Source of the DNA: Cymodocea nodosa
Taxonomy: Eukaryota; Streptophyta; Magnoliopsida; Alismatales; Cymodoceaceae
NCBI GenBank assembly: GCA_036874045.1
Contig: CM072337.1
Span: 9,238,001 to 9,302,000, forward strand
DNA length: 64,000 nt
Reading direction: 5' to 3'
Shown: positions 47,889 to 61,332 of the stretch, in pieces
How the letters are laid out: the number at the start of each line of letters is the position of its first letter
Numbering within the stretch: the stretch's first letter is position 1
Translations under genes and position numbers: made by a program
The notes under the pieces: model-generated
Seen by the model: only the letters and a program-made list of their open reading frames with translations
Databases searched by the model: none
Told to the model about the DNA's origin: nothing

Positions 47889-49019
47889 TTAAGAACATGA
47901 TTGAAAAGTAGGAATAAATGTATCAGTCCAAGCAAACTTTTTAGGCATAGTTCTTCTTGCTATTAATTTTGTTTTAATGTAGTTCTTGTTCCTTGTTAAT
48001 TTCTAAACATGTAATATATTATAAATTCCAAATACAAGTGTATTACCATTAATGATATGAAATGCAGAAAGGGATGCTTTTTGATTCCAGGGTAATGTAG
48101 CAGTTTCTATTTCTACATCTATTTCAATATATTCCTCTTCCCACTTTCATTTATTAATGTCTTTCATAATCCATATTTGAAATTTCATTAATTCATCCCA
48201 CCATCTTATCAGACATAAAGTAGGATCATCTTCTTCATTATACCACATTCCTATTTGAATTTTATTAAATTCTTTAGATGGTGGTTTAGCTATTTCTCTC
48301 GGTATAGGTAAAATTTTAATATATTCATCATAACTGTCTATGCTCACTATGTATAAATCAGATCCAAATGTTATTGATATATCTGTGACTAGATATATAT
48401 ATCCATCAAGTATGACATGTGTTTGGTTAATTAATGATTTCCGTCTCAAATATATCATAATATTTTCATTCCAAGATCTATTCAAAAAGTTATACACACT
48501 TAAGCATAAATCTTCACCCCAATTTCTTGTAGGTCTCCAATAATATAATTTTTCAGGAATTGCAGAGTTTTTATCAGAAAAAATCAAAGCTGATCCACAA
48601 TTTACAATTGGTGCTTCAAATCTATTAGGTCTTCTTATATTCCATTCTTCTCTTGTTATAGGATTTCTTATCAAAATATCAGATAATAATAAATTTGCAT
48701 ACATTGGTCTCGTCCTGTATATGATTAATCTTTCATCTATCCCCATAATATGATTTATTCCATGTAATGTATTGGGTGGAATTTCAGTAGTTTCTTCCAT
48801 AGCAAGATATTCATGGTTAATTGAACTACGATTAAATGACCTCCATATGAATCCATCTTTAATCTTAGTCATTTTTGCAGCTTATAGTCCCTGAAAATAT
48901 TTTTCTTCAATACAGTCTTTAATTTCTTTTGATACACAATACAGCCTGCATAGATCTTTAGCTGATAAATTACTCAGTACTTCCCTTAGTGCATCCAATG
49001 GTAATTGCATCAATTCCAT
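47889..49019 (-). pseudogene. Captured F-box protein gene, copy C
   Basis: About 377 codons from the ATG at 49019, with the same F-box start (MELMQLPLDALREVLSNLS) as A and B. A 241-codon open stretch (48147-48872) covers most of the FBA domain: DGFIWRSFNRSS, IMGIDERLIIY, ILIRNPITREEWNI, DGYIYLVTDISITFGSDLY and LIRWWDELMKFQIWIMKD. This is the longest open FBA of the three copies. Role as in copies A and B, inferred from the family. It is broken elsewhere. Confidence 0.85.
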
Positions 49020-49212
49020 TTGTCGATTCTGTATAACACAAACAAAAATTTAGTAGAGACAAAAATTAACATAACTACTGCACACCCTCGTGGAGTTAAG
49101 GCATAACTCAACAGACTGAGTTCGTTGAATTAAGGACTAACTCTACGATACTATTAACTAAAAATAAAAACATATATACATACAGATAGTTGCTTCAGTT
49201 ATACTACTTCAT

Positions 49213-50549
49213 TCAGCTACCATCCCAAAAGAGATATCAATTTCATTAACAGTTCTATTGATAGGGTTAGGTATTGCTTGTATTGGCAATCCTCCAGTAG
49301 GTCTACCTTCCATTGGTTCCTTCTGTCTAAGTGGTATATTTCTATTCTGATTTTGAATTGCAGCATTTCCAAATACAAAATCTAAACGATTGTTTAATTG
49401 TTGGATTATCTTTTCTAATTTCTCTATTCTAGATCCTTGTTTAATTAATGCTTCATAACTTATGTTCTTCTCATTTATATTGTCTCCTCCCTAGAAATTG
49501 TTGTTTCTCCAAGATAAATTCGGGTGATTTCTCCAATTAGGATTATAAGAATTTCCCAAGTTATCTCTCTAGTTTCTAGCATAAATAAATCTAAGTCATT
49601 TATGTTTGCATTCTTTTCTACTAGCTTTTGATTTAATGATAACTCTTCTATTTTCTTTGTTAATTCATTTAATTTCACTTCAAGCATAGTACTTGAATCT
49701 ATTTCATGCATTCCTCTTGGCAATATTTTTTTATCTGCAATAGCTTCAGCCGAGTTTTCCCATTGTGTAGTTCTTTTTGCAAAGTTTTCTAAATATGCCC
49801 ATGCTTCTTCACTACATAACTTTAAAAATCCATTTTGACAAGTAGATTCTAATAAAGATTTTGTTGAAACATCTATGCCTTCATAAATTATACCTATTAA
49901 TTGTGCCTTACTCATTGCATGATATGGACATTGAGTCTGTAAATCTTTAAATCTTTCAAAATATTTCCAGAATGATTCACCCTATTTTTGGCTACACATT
50001 AAAATTTCTTTCTTCTTTTTAATCATTTGATGTGGTGGATAATATTTTTCCAGAAAAACAGAGCAAAATTCAGTCCATGTAGAAATTGAATCAGGCAATA
50101 GAGTATATAACTATCTCTTAGCTGTCTTTTAAAGAAAAAGTGATATATCTAAGTTTAATAGCATCTATACTCATGTTCGGCATTTTCATCATTTGACAAA
50201 CTTCATTAAATTCTCTAAGGAAATAATAGACATCCTCTCTTTCTAATCCATGAAAATATGGCAATTGACTAATATAATTAGATTTCAGTTCAAACCTATC
50301 TCCCTCAAAGTTTGGCAATCGAATACATGAAGGTTCATCAATTAATTCATGATATAGAATCTCTCCTAATGGTTTTTCTACTAGAGCAGCCATTTCTACG
50401 TTCTCTTTTAGAGAAAGGTTAGCTACACCTCAAAGAATTTCGTTAAAGTTCAGTTCAGAAAATTTTTCAATACTCCTCTACAATAAAAATTACTAGGTAG
50501 GTGTTCTTACTAATCGTTTAGTGCTTAGAGAATGGGTCCATGTGCTCAT
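49213..50549 (-). pseudogene. gag: gag capsid-type polyprotein of element C, downstream of pol
   Basis: About 445 codons. The capsid region includes NFEGDRFELKSNYISQLPYF, REFNEVCQMMKMPNMSIDAI, IIYEGIDVSTKSLLES and EEAWAYLENFAKRT, then the coiled-coil-like KLNELTKKIEELSLNQKL. The ATG at 50549 (MSTW..) matches copy B. It lies between the small ORF and the F-box gene. Several breaks. Confidence 0.86.
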
Positions 50550-50582
50550 AAATAAATAGCAGAAGATTAATTACATACCAGT

Positions 50583-50813
50583 CTAAAGCTTTCCATTCAA
50601 TAAATATTTGTTGTCGGATGAAGTTGAATCAGTTGCTTCTTCTTCCAACGCATTCTCCTTTTTTTTAAAAGTGTTCGTAACTCGTAAATAACATTCTATT
50701 TTATATATATACTGCACATCCATAAAGTGAATAAATCTCGTTGCAAGAACGTGTCTTGCAACGTGCATCGTGGTTCCTATTTTTATGGGTACGTGTACCA
50801 CTACTAATTTCAA
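50583..50813 (-). other. Small ORF upstream of gag, copy C (unrecognised)
   Basis: 76 open codons beginning MKLVVVHVPIKIGTTMHVAR and continuing HVLATRFIHFMDVQYIYK. It corresponds to the frame at 25948-26154. Being open and similar in two copies is weak support for it being real. No family recognised. Confidence 0.4.
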
Positions 50814-50819
50814 ATTTTG

Positions 50820-51495
50820 GTAACTACTAAACCGACGAAGTTTCGTTCGTGGTTAAAAGAATAACCGCTCTGCTTAATCCACGAACTAACCTCGTTGAGT
50901 TACAGATAACTCAATGGAACACAGTCAGTTACTATTGCTAACTCCACGGACTAACTTCGTTAAGTTACAGATAACTCAATGGAGTGACCTTATATTATAT
51001 TACTGACCTCATGGAGTTACGTTTAACTCAACGAACTTACTTCATTGTGTTAACACTTAGCAACCTCTAAGTTTTACTCTCGTACGTTCCTCTCTACTTT
51101 TTTTCTTTTTCATTCTGCTAACTGAAATAAAGTTAAGTCTATGTCATTAATGCATCATTCTAATCAAAATTTGTTTAATTCTGAACATTATATAAAGATT
51201 TAACTTGCAGGTCATTTTATGTTATGCAGAATTTACATTTTACGTTGCAACATGTAGAAATTTTCAAGCAGTTATCCTGTCATTCAGCAAATTGTAAATC
51301 TGTTAAACATTCTTTCATAATATTCCACAAAATATATATAACAGTCAATACATTCCATTCATTTCACATCCAAAACACGTATGAAAATTGCATCTGAACA
51401 ATTTACATTCATTAATATGAATCAATTACATTACAAGTACATCATTCAATTTCATACAATTTTACACAAGTGGACGAATAATACAATTTAATCTC
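50820..51495 (-). other. Palindrome-rich spacer of element C
   Basis: Non-coding. CGTTGAGTTA / TAACTCAACG palindromes lie at about 50888-51055, followed by AT-rich sequence. Parallel to 26200-26873. Confidence 0.6.
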
Positions 51496-53734
51496 TATGC
51501 CTAAGTTCATCTACTTCCTTCTAGAGTTTTTCTACTTGAAGCTCTAATTGATTAATCCTTTCTACTACTCCTGTAATTCCTCTAGAAGGTACAACTAGTT
51601 CTACAGCTACAAAATTTCTATATTCATTCACTGAAATGGTTCTAGATCTAATCCTTTTTGATTCCCATTTCGTGAAATCAATACAGTCCACCATCAATAG
51701 TAGAATCAAATCTCCATAAAATAATTTCTTCTTCACTGTTTTCAACTTGGAGATAAAAACTACAGACCAATTTATTTGAATCTTATTTACAACTGCATAT
51801 GTGGCCCATTTGACAAATTGACTTAATTCTATGTCATGGCCTTGTCGTTGGTAGACATTTTTAATCAAAATGTTAGCTACCATGTGTGCTTTACCATTTA
51901 AATGCTTCAATCTGTTTAATAATGGCACACCAGGATTGATAGCTAAACAATCCTTAATTTGCTGTTCTGTCCACTTGACTGTAGTTGTGTCTTCCAAAAT
52001 TTTTAGTCCTTCATTCTTTAAACCAAAAATGTTGTGGAGAAGCTCTGGTGTCATCTGTACATCTGCTTCCTCCACGTTGGAAATTAATCCTCCTTCTCTT
52101 TCTCTTAAATTTGGATAAAAATAGGGCACTAAATTCTCATAAACTGCATGCCCTCTTTCTTGAGAAATGAATTGCAGTAGACCTTGGAATTCAAATAAAT
52201 CTTTGATTTCTTGCATTCCAGCCCAATTTACTACTCTACTGTAAATAATGTCGTTACCCCTTATTTCTTGGTATTTGGTATAAGCTTCCTGACTACAAAA
52301 ATGTACTTCATTCAAAATTGTTGTTTCAGTCGGGTCAGGAATGTAACTTTGTTGTTCCAGAGGGGTTTGTATTTGCTCTACCTCTTTTATAGGCTGCATT
52401 TGAACATTTTCTACAGATTCCTGAATTTCTATTTTTGTTTGTGGTGGTGAGCCAGTAGAACTCTCCACTCTGTCTTGAATTCTCTCCATAAATTGCTGAA
52501 GAGTTTCTTGCTCTTTAGTGGAATCTGTAAAGTTATTTTTGTCCAAATGGCTTCTTTCAGCCTCTTCATTTTCTACTCTTTCTTCTTCCTCCTGACTACC
52601 AATCTGTTTTGTTACTGTTCTTTTTGATTCTGTAACAGATTGGGATGGAGTCACAGGCAATTCAGTTTCTGCCCTAATTTCTGTTCTTTCTTCTTGTACA
52701 AGCTGTAGACTAATTTCAGCCTGATTTTTTTCTTTTCTTTGCTCCTATTGATGCAGCTCCTCCTGCTCCTCCTCAGAATCGAATAACAGGTTAATAAAAA
52801 TTTGCTCCACAGGCCCTGTAAAAATTGGTACTTCAGATTTAATTTCTTCATATTTAGGCACTTTTTCTTTTCCTTTCTTTTTTCTGATTAGTTGTGCCTG
52901 TTCTTCCTCTTCATCTTTTGACATTAAGTCTACAAAAGTAGGCTCTACAAGCCTTCGAGCCACAGGTACTGGCTCTTCCTGTTTAACTCTTTTTATAACT
53001 GCTGGTCTCGAAGGACCAGCCTCTCCTGCAGCACTTGATTTAGTTGCTGCCTGATACTGTTCAACTTTTATTTTGTATTGGGCCCTTATTCTTTCTTTGA
53101 CCCTTTTTTTCTTAATGGCATCATATAAAATATGTGCCTTAGTCGTAGCTATCTCTTGAGTATCACCTTGGTCTCTTGTTGTCTTGACCAAGCTAGTAAA
53201 CTCTTTCTCTTCTTCTTCAGTTCTCAGCCAAGCAAATGCAACTCGTGGTAATGGCTCTGTTGGCTGAACTAGAGGTCCTGACTGTTGTTCCTCAAGAACA
53301 GGTCTTTCAACAGTTGGTTCCTCCTGTTCTTTAGTTGCCTCTTCTTCATTTTCTTTACTTTCTTACTCCCAGATCGCCCATCTAGCTCGTCTACAGATTC
53401 ATCTTTTGAACCAGAGTTGGGACTTACGTTGGATTAATTCTAAGGCAACTTCATTATTTGGCCTTATTTTTCTTTCCTTGCTTACAGCTATTTCTGTTGC
53501 TATTCTGATTCGTGTTTCCATTATTTGAGGTATTTGTATACCCATATTTACTAAATCTCTTCTAAAATTGAAAAGTTCCAATTCTACCTTTTGTAGCTCT
53601 TTCTCTCTTGTTGTATTTCTGATCTTTTGCCGCATGTGCCATTCTTCAAACTCCTTCAGAAATTGTGCGGTGTCCACTACATCTTCCCAGAATTCAAGCG
53701 TCATTTTCCTCATCGTGGAGTTACCCAACAGCAC
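51496..53734 (-). pseudogene. Extra ORF (aORF) of element C, 'putative plant transposon protein' type
   Basis: Open pieces cover nearly the whole region. The N-terminal 111 codons (53399-53734) are helical with heptad-like spacing (REKELQKVELELFNFRRDL). The middle is charged, with VARRLVEPTFVDLMSKDEEE. The C-terminal 379 codons (51521-52660) contain FLFEFQGLLQFI-like words, PYFYPNLREREGGLISNVEE, MTPELLHNIFGLKNEG, LKHLNGKAHMVANILI and KKKLFYGDLILLLMVD, then a coiled coil (INQLELQVEKL). PF20167-like by pattern. It sits in the env position, but I see no signal peptide or transmembrane segment, so a true envelope is not supported. Confidence 0.75.
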
Positions 53735-54278
53735 GAACTCGCTCTGATTTCTACTATTCTAGATTCTAAATGATTTGCCGGATAATACCCCTAAAACCCT
53801 AGGCTTTAGTTTAAATAAGCCCTAAGTTTAGGTGGGTAATCGGGTCATTTCCCGAACCAACTATTACTATTTTATCAATGGTCTTAGCTATAGTACTCCG
53901 TTGAGTTAAGCGTAACTCAACGGAGTAAGCTCGTTGAGTTAAGCGTAACTCAACGGACTTCCCGTACAAACAAATATAATAATAAAAATACTATAGATAA
54001 TAGTTTTTCTGTTTTTTTACCGATTTAACCGATACGATGTTTCGGTCAGACCTAATTTTTTTCCGTCGGTTGAACCGATACTATGTTTCGGTAAAACCAA
54101 CATTTTTTTCTGAAAACTAATATACATATTTTTTTGTGTTCCAATCATACCGATGGATCCAGTCGATTGAACCGTAAGGATTTTTATATTTTATATTTTT
54201 ATATTTTTTTTATGTTTTATATTTATTAATTTTATATATATATATATATATATTTATAAACATAAAATTGATTTCTTA
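53735..54278 (-). other. Spacer between pol and extra ORF, element C
   Basis: A telo-box palindrome (AAAACCCTAGGC, about 53793-53804), two adjacent CCGTTGAGTTA / TAACTCAACGG-type palindromes (about 53895-53970), one unit of ACCGA/TCGGT hairpins (54018-54175) and an AT run (about 54234-54253). No gene seen. Confidence 0.55.
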
Positions 54279-57200
54279 CTAAGTAAAGCTCGAGTAGTCT
54301 TCCACTCTAACTTCTTCTATAATTCCAAAGGAACTTTTTGGTGTTTTCAAAATAGGTTTCAGTCTTTGTCCATTACTTTAAATATATTTTGATTTTTAGG
54401 ATTTTCAATTTAAATAGCTCCATAAGGATAAATATTTCGAACTATGTCAGGTCTTGCCCATGTAGATCTTAATTTTCCTAGATGGTTATGGAGTCTAGCC
54501 ATATAAAGATATACTTCTTGTCCTATTTCAAAGCTTTTTGGAATAATTTTTCTATTATGCCAGAATTTAATTTTCTCTTTTTCTCTTACAAACTTCGAAT
54601 AAGCTTCATTTCTAAATTCTTCTAATTCAATTAATTGCATTTTTCTATTTTTAGTAGCTTGATTTAAATTAGTGTTCAGAGTTTTTAATGCCCAATAAGC
54701 TTTATGTTCTATTTCAACTGGTAAATGACAACTTTTTCCATATACTAGCCTAAAAGGTGACATACCTAAGCTCATTTTATAAGCAGTTCTGTAAGCCCAA
54801 AGTGCATCTATCAATCTATTAGCCCAATCTGTTCTAGTAGGATTTACTACTTTTTCTAAGATTAATTTAATTTGTTTGTTTGCACTTTCTACTTGTCCAC
54901 TTGTTTGTGGATGATATGATGTTGCAATTTTGTGGTTTACTCCATATTTCTTCATTAAGGTTTCGAAACTTCTATTACAGAAATGAGTTCCTCTATCACT
55001 GATAATAGCTTTAGGTATTCCAAATCTAGCAAATATATTTGTTCTTATAAATTGTATTACCACTTTGTTATCATTAGTTTTTGTACGAATAGCTTCTATC
55101 CATTTAGATACATAATCCACCCCCAACAATATGTAATTAAATTGATTAGACATAGGAAATGGACCCATAAAATCTATTCCCCACACATCAAAGATTTCAA
55201 CCTCAACAATAGGATTAAGAGGCATCATATTCCTCTTTGATATTCTTCCTATTTGTTGACATCTTAAACAATTTAAGCAATATTTATGAGCATCTTTGAA
55301 TAGTGTTGGCCAATAAAATCCACATTGCAGAATTTTTGCAGCAGTTTTCCCTGAACCAAAATGCCATCCACAAGCTTGGTCATGACAGAAAGACAATATG
55401 CTCGGATATTCAGTTTTTAGAACACACCTCCTTAAAACTAGATTAGGACATTTCTTAAATAAGTATGGGTATTCCCAATAGTAATATTTTACTCTTGAGA
55501 AAAACAATTTCTTATCCTGTCTATTCCAATCCTTAGGTGTTAGACCAGTAACTAAGTAATTGACTATATCTACATACCAAGGTATTGTGTTGATGGTCAT
55601 TAATTGTTCATCAGGAAAATTATCCTTAATTTCAATATTTGATTTTTCTATTTGTAATCTTGATAAATGATCTGCTACTACATTCTCACAACCTTTTTTA
55701 TCATTAATTTCTAGATCAAATTCTTGCAATAATAATATCCATCGGATCAATCTAGGTTTAGTTTCTTTTTTCTTTATTAGATGTTTTAGAGCTGAATGAT
55801 CCATGTATACTATTACTTTAGCTCCAATCAAATATGATCTAAACTTTTCTAAATCAAACACAATAGCTAATAATTCTTTTTTAGTAGTTGTGTAATTAAC
55901 TTGAGCATCATTTAAGGTTTTGCTTGCATAATGAATCACTCTAGGAGATTTTTCTATTTTCTGTCCTAGCACTGCTCCTACAGCAAAATCAGAAGCATTG
56001 CACATTAATTCAAATGGATGGTTCCAATCAGGTGCTTGAATTATAGGAGTTGAAATTAAGCTAGTCTCAAGTCTGAAAAATGCTTCCTTGCAATTTTTAT
56101 CAAAGTTAAATGGAACATCTTTTAATAGATTAGTTAAAGGTCTAGCTATCTTGCTAAAGTCTTTAATAAATCTTCGATAAAAACCAGCATGTCCTAAAAA
56201 TGATCTAATATCTTTTACTAATTTAGGTTCTGGTAGATTAGAAATTACTTCTATTTTAGCTTTATCTACTTCCAACCCTTTCTTAGAAACAACATGCCCT
56301 AAGACTATTCCTTGTTTAACCATGAAGTGACATTTTTCCCAATTTAAAAATAGATTTTTTTCCATACAACGTTTTAATATTAATTCTAAATTTTTTAAAC
56401 AGACTTCATATGAATTGCCATATATAGTAAAATCATCCATAAATATTTCTAAAAAATTTTCAGTCATTCTAGTAAATATGCCCTGCATACAGCTTTGAAA
56501 GGTAGCTGGTGCATTGCATAATCTGAATGGCATTCTCTTAAAAGCATAAGTTCCATTAGGACAAGTGAAAGTTGTTTTCTCTTGATCCTCTAATGCTACT
56601 AGAATTTGATTATACCCTGAATACCCGTCTAGGAAACAAAAATATTCTTGCCCTGCTGATCTTTCCAACATTTGATCTATAAAAGGTAAGGGAAAATGAT
56701 CTTTCCTAGTCACAACATTCAGCTTTCTATAGTCTATACATACTCTCCAGCCTGATTGAATTCTAGTAGGTATCAAGTCTTGACTTTCATTCCAAATAAC
56801 TGTTAATCCTAATTTCTTGGGAACTACATGGATTGGACAAACCCACGAGCTATCAGAAATCGGATAAATTATGTCATTATCTAACCATTTCACTATTTCC
56901 TTCCTAACTACTTCTTTAAGATTTGGATTTAATCTCCTCTTAGGAATTCTAATAGGTTTAGCATTCTCTTCTAAGTATATGTGGTGACAGCATAAAGTTG
57001 AACTTAACCCTTTTATATCAGTCATAGTCCATCCTATTGCTTCTTTATAACTTTTTACTACATCTTTTAATTTAGCTATTTGATCCTCTTTTAAATCTGA
57101 AGCAATAATGATTGGACAGATTCGTTTATCTTCCAGAAATATATAAGTTAATTTAGGAGGTAAATGTTTTAATTCTAAATGTTGCCCATCAGAAGCTACA

Positions 57201-58950
57201 GCTCCTAATTGAACATCATCATTTTCTAAATTAATTTCTTCCAGATCTCCTTCTATATTTTTGCTTTCACTTTCCTCTAAAGTTTTAGAATTGATTTGCC
57301 TATTTAATTCTTCTTGAATCACATCATCTAACATATCTCCTTCATCTTCTAAAAAGTCTATGGTATGTAAGGACATTTCTAACTCCTCAAACCTTTCTAG
57401 TTTGAAAATATTTAATTGAGTATCCTCATTGCCATATGCTAACTTCATTACTCCAGTCTGAAAATTTATAACAGCCCTTGATGTTGCTAAAAATGGCCTT
57501 CCCAAAATTAAAGATGTATTACTATTTTTATGCTTAATTTGTTGGGAATCCAAAATTACAATATCAATAGGATATATAAAATTCTTGATTTTAATTAAGA
57601 CATCCTCTATTTTTCCTCTAGGGTATCTTATACTTCTATCAGCTAATTGAATAACCGTACTAGTAGGAGTTAAGCCTTCTAATCCTAAGGATGCAAATAT
57701 ATCACTAGGCATAACATTTATACCAGCACCTAAGTCTATTAAGATTCTTTCTAAAATGGTATTTCCTATGGTGCATGATATAACAAGGATTCCAGGATTA
57801 GATAACTTTTTAGGAATTTATGGTAGAAATTGGGAACTACTTTGCTCAACTAAAAAGACCTTTCTAAGAACATTTTGCTCTCTTTTCTTAGTACACCAAT
57901 CCTTTAGAAATTTAGCACAAGGTGGCATTTTTTGCAATAGATCTAACAAAGGAATGTTAACTTGTACTTTTTCAAAAATTTCTTTGATTTGTCTTGTTTT
58001 TCAGGTATTGTTTGTTGTAATCTTCCAAGATAGGGTGCTAAAGATTTTGATTTTAAAGATTCTTTTTCTTTCAGTTGATTTGTTTGATCATTTTTATCTT
58101 CATTAGCAGATTCAGATTGTTCTTCAGTGATTTCTAGATTTTCAACTATTACATTTTCATTATCATTTTGATTTTTACTCTTATCCACCTTCATATTATT
58201 TTCATTTTGAGTTCTTGGTGGTATATCAGTTCCAGATCTTAATGTTACACATACATCTTCCACATTTTCGTTACTCTCATGATGTTTTTGTATATCATTT
58301 TCGTGATTATGATCTTCAATTGTTTTTAGTTTTAAAGTGCATTCTTTCTTTAAATTCTCTTGCATTAATATTTTCTGTTTGCTGTATATTTTGCAAATTA
58401 TGCAGGTTTATAACATTATAATTTTCATCATCCTATTGCATAACTTGTATTTTCATTGTATATTCGTCTAATGCTTTTAATTTTCTTTCTAGATCATCTA
58501 ATCTCATTGCATTCAATTTTTGATCAATTTTCATTATGGTTTTTTCAGTTTTGTAAATTATATCCTTTTTAGGTTCTGAATATGTTTCCTTATAATTTAA
58601 TTGGTTGACTTCTTGTTACGACACACAAAGTGTTCTAGTTTGTCCAGGTTTTGCTCTATACTACGCTCTAGTCTGTCATACCTATCCCAAACTTCAGTGT
58701 CTCTTAACATATTACACATTCTATACTGACCATTAGTTGGGTAAACTATAGGATTCTCATACACGGCTCTATTATACTGAGGATAATTCATTTGTTGTTC
58801 ATGGGATCTAACCATCTGTAAACGTCTCAATTTCAAACAGTCAGAAATGTCGTGTCCTTCAGAATTGCAGAATTCACATATGCTAACTACAGGTTTCAGA
58901 AATCTTTGAGCATAAGCATATGCCATATTCTCAATTATAGAAGAAAACAC
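54279..58950 (-). pseudogene. pol: pol polyprotein of element C, best preserved
   Basis: A 1,100-codon open stretch (54410-57712) spans late protease to near the end of integrase. [12 protein letters not shown] at about 57500; [12 protein letters not shown] at about 56730; [10 protein letters not shown] at about 56620; palm FMDDFTIYG at about 56435; [17 protein letters not shown] at about 56175; RNase [11 protein letters not shown] at about 55795; integrase zinc finger ([22 protein letters not shown]) at about 55260-55385; core residues in [21 protein letters not shown] and [10 protein letters not shown]. Upstream lie the acidic linker and the CCHC knuckle (CEFCNSEGHDISDC, about 58860). No capsid domain. 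A handful of breaks in total. Confidence 0.94.
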
Positions 58951-59030
58951 ACAACTTTGGCTATTAAAATGAAACAGCTCTAATAGTTGCTTATATTAAT
59001 TCAATTCAATTCAATTTAATTCAACTCAAT

Positions 59031-59048
59031 TCCCTGGCAACGGCACCA
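59031..59048 (-). other. Primer-binding site, tRNA-Asp type (element C)
   Basis: TCCCTGGCAACGGCACCA on the plus strand, 16 of 18 matches to the plant tRNA-Asp 3' end, 7 bp inside the 5' LTR. An imperfect AATTC microsatellite (about 58996-59030) precedes it. Confidence 0.91.
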
Positions 59049-59055
59049 TAAAACT

Positions 59056-61332
59056 TGTTTGGATTTTCCTAGCATGACACCAAAAAAACTTTGATTTGTT
59101 ACTTCTATTTTTACTTAGTTAATTTAGCTTTATGCCTATTCTTTTTCTTTTAGAAGTAAACAAACAACATTTAATACAATTTAGATATTAATTCCAATTT
59201 GTACTTTAATTGCAAGTGCACTGTGTCTATTGTATCAGTGTGCAAGTACAGGTCGATCCCACAGGGAATTGCTGAAGAACTTGAGAACTATTCATTTGTT
59301 AACAATCAAATTTATATATTCAATAAGCTCTCTATTGAATTACAGTTAACTCAATGGACAAAGTTAGTTGAGTTATGGTTAACTTAACGGACTAACCTCG
59401 TAGACTTAAGTTAACTCCATGAGCCTGTCTTTTCTTTTTAATACTGCTATTTACAAAGGAATTGAGCCAACCATTGGGCGATTCCACAGATTGTAAATAA
59501 CATCAATTAAGCTCTTTAATGTTAGTTAACATTGGATTTATCATTAAGCAATACTAACATTCAGATAATTCAAACAGTAACCATTAAAATCTTTAAGTCT
59601 TTTGAATGAACCAATTTTAGTAAACTGTAAAACTAAACGAAACATAAAACAATCATAACACTGATAAAGATAACATTAATCACGATACAACACAAACAAT
59701 ACAACACTCAAATACAACATACAAACATAGATAAATTGTTTTTGGTATTTTTGTTTTAATATGAACATGGAAATGGGTGAAAGGTGAAATGTAAAGTAAT
59801 CTCACTTGATATTAAATACTTCCGACACTACTTGCAACACAATTATACCACTGAAAATTAAACCACTTACAATTCTGTCTCCTCTCCCTATAGAATTGCG
59901 AGTCCAGAATTGCAAAATGATCTCCTCTTCAGCATACAGGCATCAACCCGAAGCCAAGGCTAAAAGCTTTACGATCTCCTGAAATATGTGTCAGCACTTG
60001 GTGAAAATGGCTTCCCTTCCCACGACGCGATCACTCCTCATAGTGGTTGTCAAGCACTTTGTTTGGCTCGAAATCGACCCAACATCAAGAAAGTATTCTC
60101 AAAGACCTCCGATGGTTGGTGATTGTGGTGGTGGTAACGATGGTTGGTGTGGTACTTTGGAGAATTGCCGATACTGCCTGTAGAAAGCTCGGTGCTCCTC
60201 CTCTATACACACTGGTCGTCCATCGATCACACACCTTTTCTTTTTCTCTCCTTTTCTTTTATATTTCTTTAGTAGTAACTACTTCTGCTTGAATGGTCGG
60301 TTCGTATTAATGGCGATGATTTCTTCTCCTTGCGTGCTACAAGCAAATGTGGTTTTTTCTCTTCCAACTGTTTGTTCCTACAATCGCTACAGTAGCATAT
60401 TGGAAAATAAATAGTCCGTGGAGTTACAGGTAACTCAACGGACTTTCTTCGTTGATTTAACTATAAAACACGAGCATAAATTTAACTATCTGATGCTTAG
60501 GTGCATTTTAGATACTTATAAACTTAACTATCCGATGCTTAGATACATTTCGGATAGTTACAAACTTAACTATCCAATGCTCAGATGCATTTTGGATAGT
60601 TACAAACTTAACTATCCAATGCTCAGATGCATTTCGGATAGTTACATATAACTCACTAATATATAACTTAAGTAAATCTACCAGATCTCGACACGTGTCA
60701 GTAGAGTTTAATAATAAAAGAAACATTTCGGAGAGTTACAGGTCTAACTATCCGATGCTCAGCTGCACTTTCGAATAGTTAGAGATAACTCACCGAAAAT
60801 ACACTTAAGTCACTTTCCCAGAACATGACACGTGTCCTCAACTATTTTATAAATAAAAAGAGATTTTGGAGAGTTACACATATAACTGTCTGATGCCTAG
60901 CTGCAATTTCGGATAGTTATAGATAGCTCACCGAAAGTTCACTTAAGTCATGCATTATGGTTTCGACATGTGTACTTCAGGAAATAATAAACTATTCTTT
61001 CAAAACATAACTGTTCGGCAATTTAAACATAACTATTCGATACATGTTCAGTCTGTTAAACATAACTGTCCAAAATATGTTCGGTTTGTTAAACATAAAT
61101 GTCCGAAATATCAGCAAATTTGGATACTTAAGAATTTCACAGCCTGCAACTTACCGACAGTTCAGAAATGTACTAAATTAACATTAATTCCCCAAAATTA
61201 AGCAGTAATTCTAATTAAAGTATATAACATTGCAATTATAATATAATGGCTTAATTCTCATATGATAAGCTAAATATTATGCAATTAACCATCATTTAAC
61301 CGTTAATAATATGCACTTTTTCATTCTAAACA
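59056..61332 (-). repeat. 5' LTR of element C, 2277 bp
   Basis: It has TGTTTGG..CTAAACA ends and is flanked by AGCAC (61333-61337). U5-side block GTCGATCCCACAGGGAATT at about 59251; GC-rich island at about 59880-60240; four or so tandem hairpin units of roughly 42 bp at about 60483-60650. Confidence 0.95.

Larger units (their letters stand above)
43834..61332 (-). mobile_element. Element C: full-length Athila-like element, 17.5 kb, inserted in copia
   Basis: LTRs are at 43834-46119 and 59056-61332, the PBS at 59031-59048 and the polypurine tract at 46120-46127. There is a perfect 5-bp target duplication AGCAC (43829-43833 and 61333-61337). It has the same unusual order as B: pol, extra ORF, small ORF, gag, F-box, tail. 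The LTRs differ by about 5-6% by eye over 250 bp. It has the best preserved pol in the window (1,100 open codons). Structurally whole, with several breaks in the coding parts. Confidence 0.95.

Noticed and set aside
51496-53734. DNA transposase, suggested by the family name 'putative plant transposon protein'
   Set aside because: No DDE or zinc-finger transposase motifs and no terminal inverted repeats. It sits in the env position of an LTR element.
51496-53734. True envelope gene
   Set aside because: I see no signal peptide, furin-like site or transmembrane helix; the protein is charged and coiled-coil rich.
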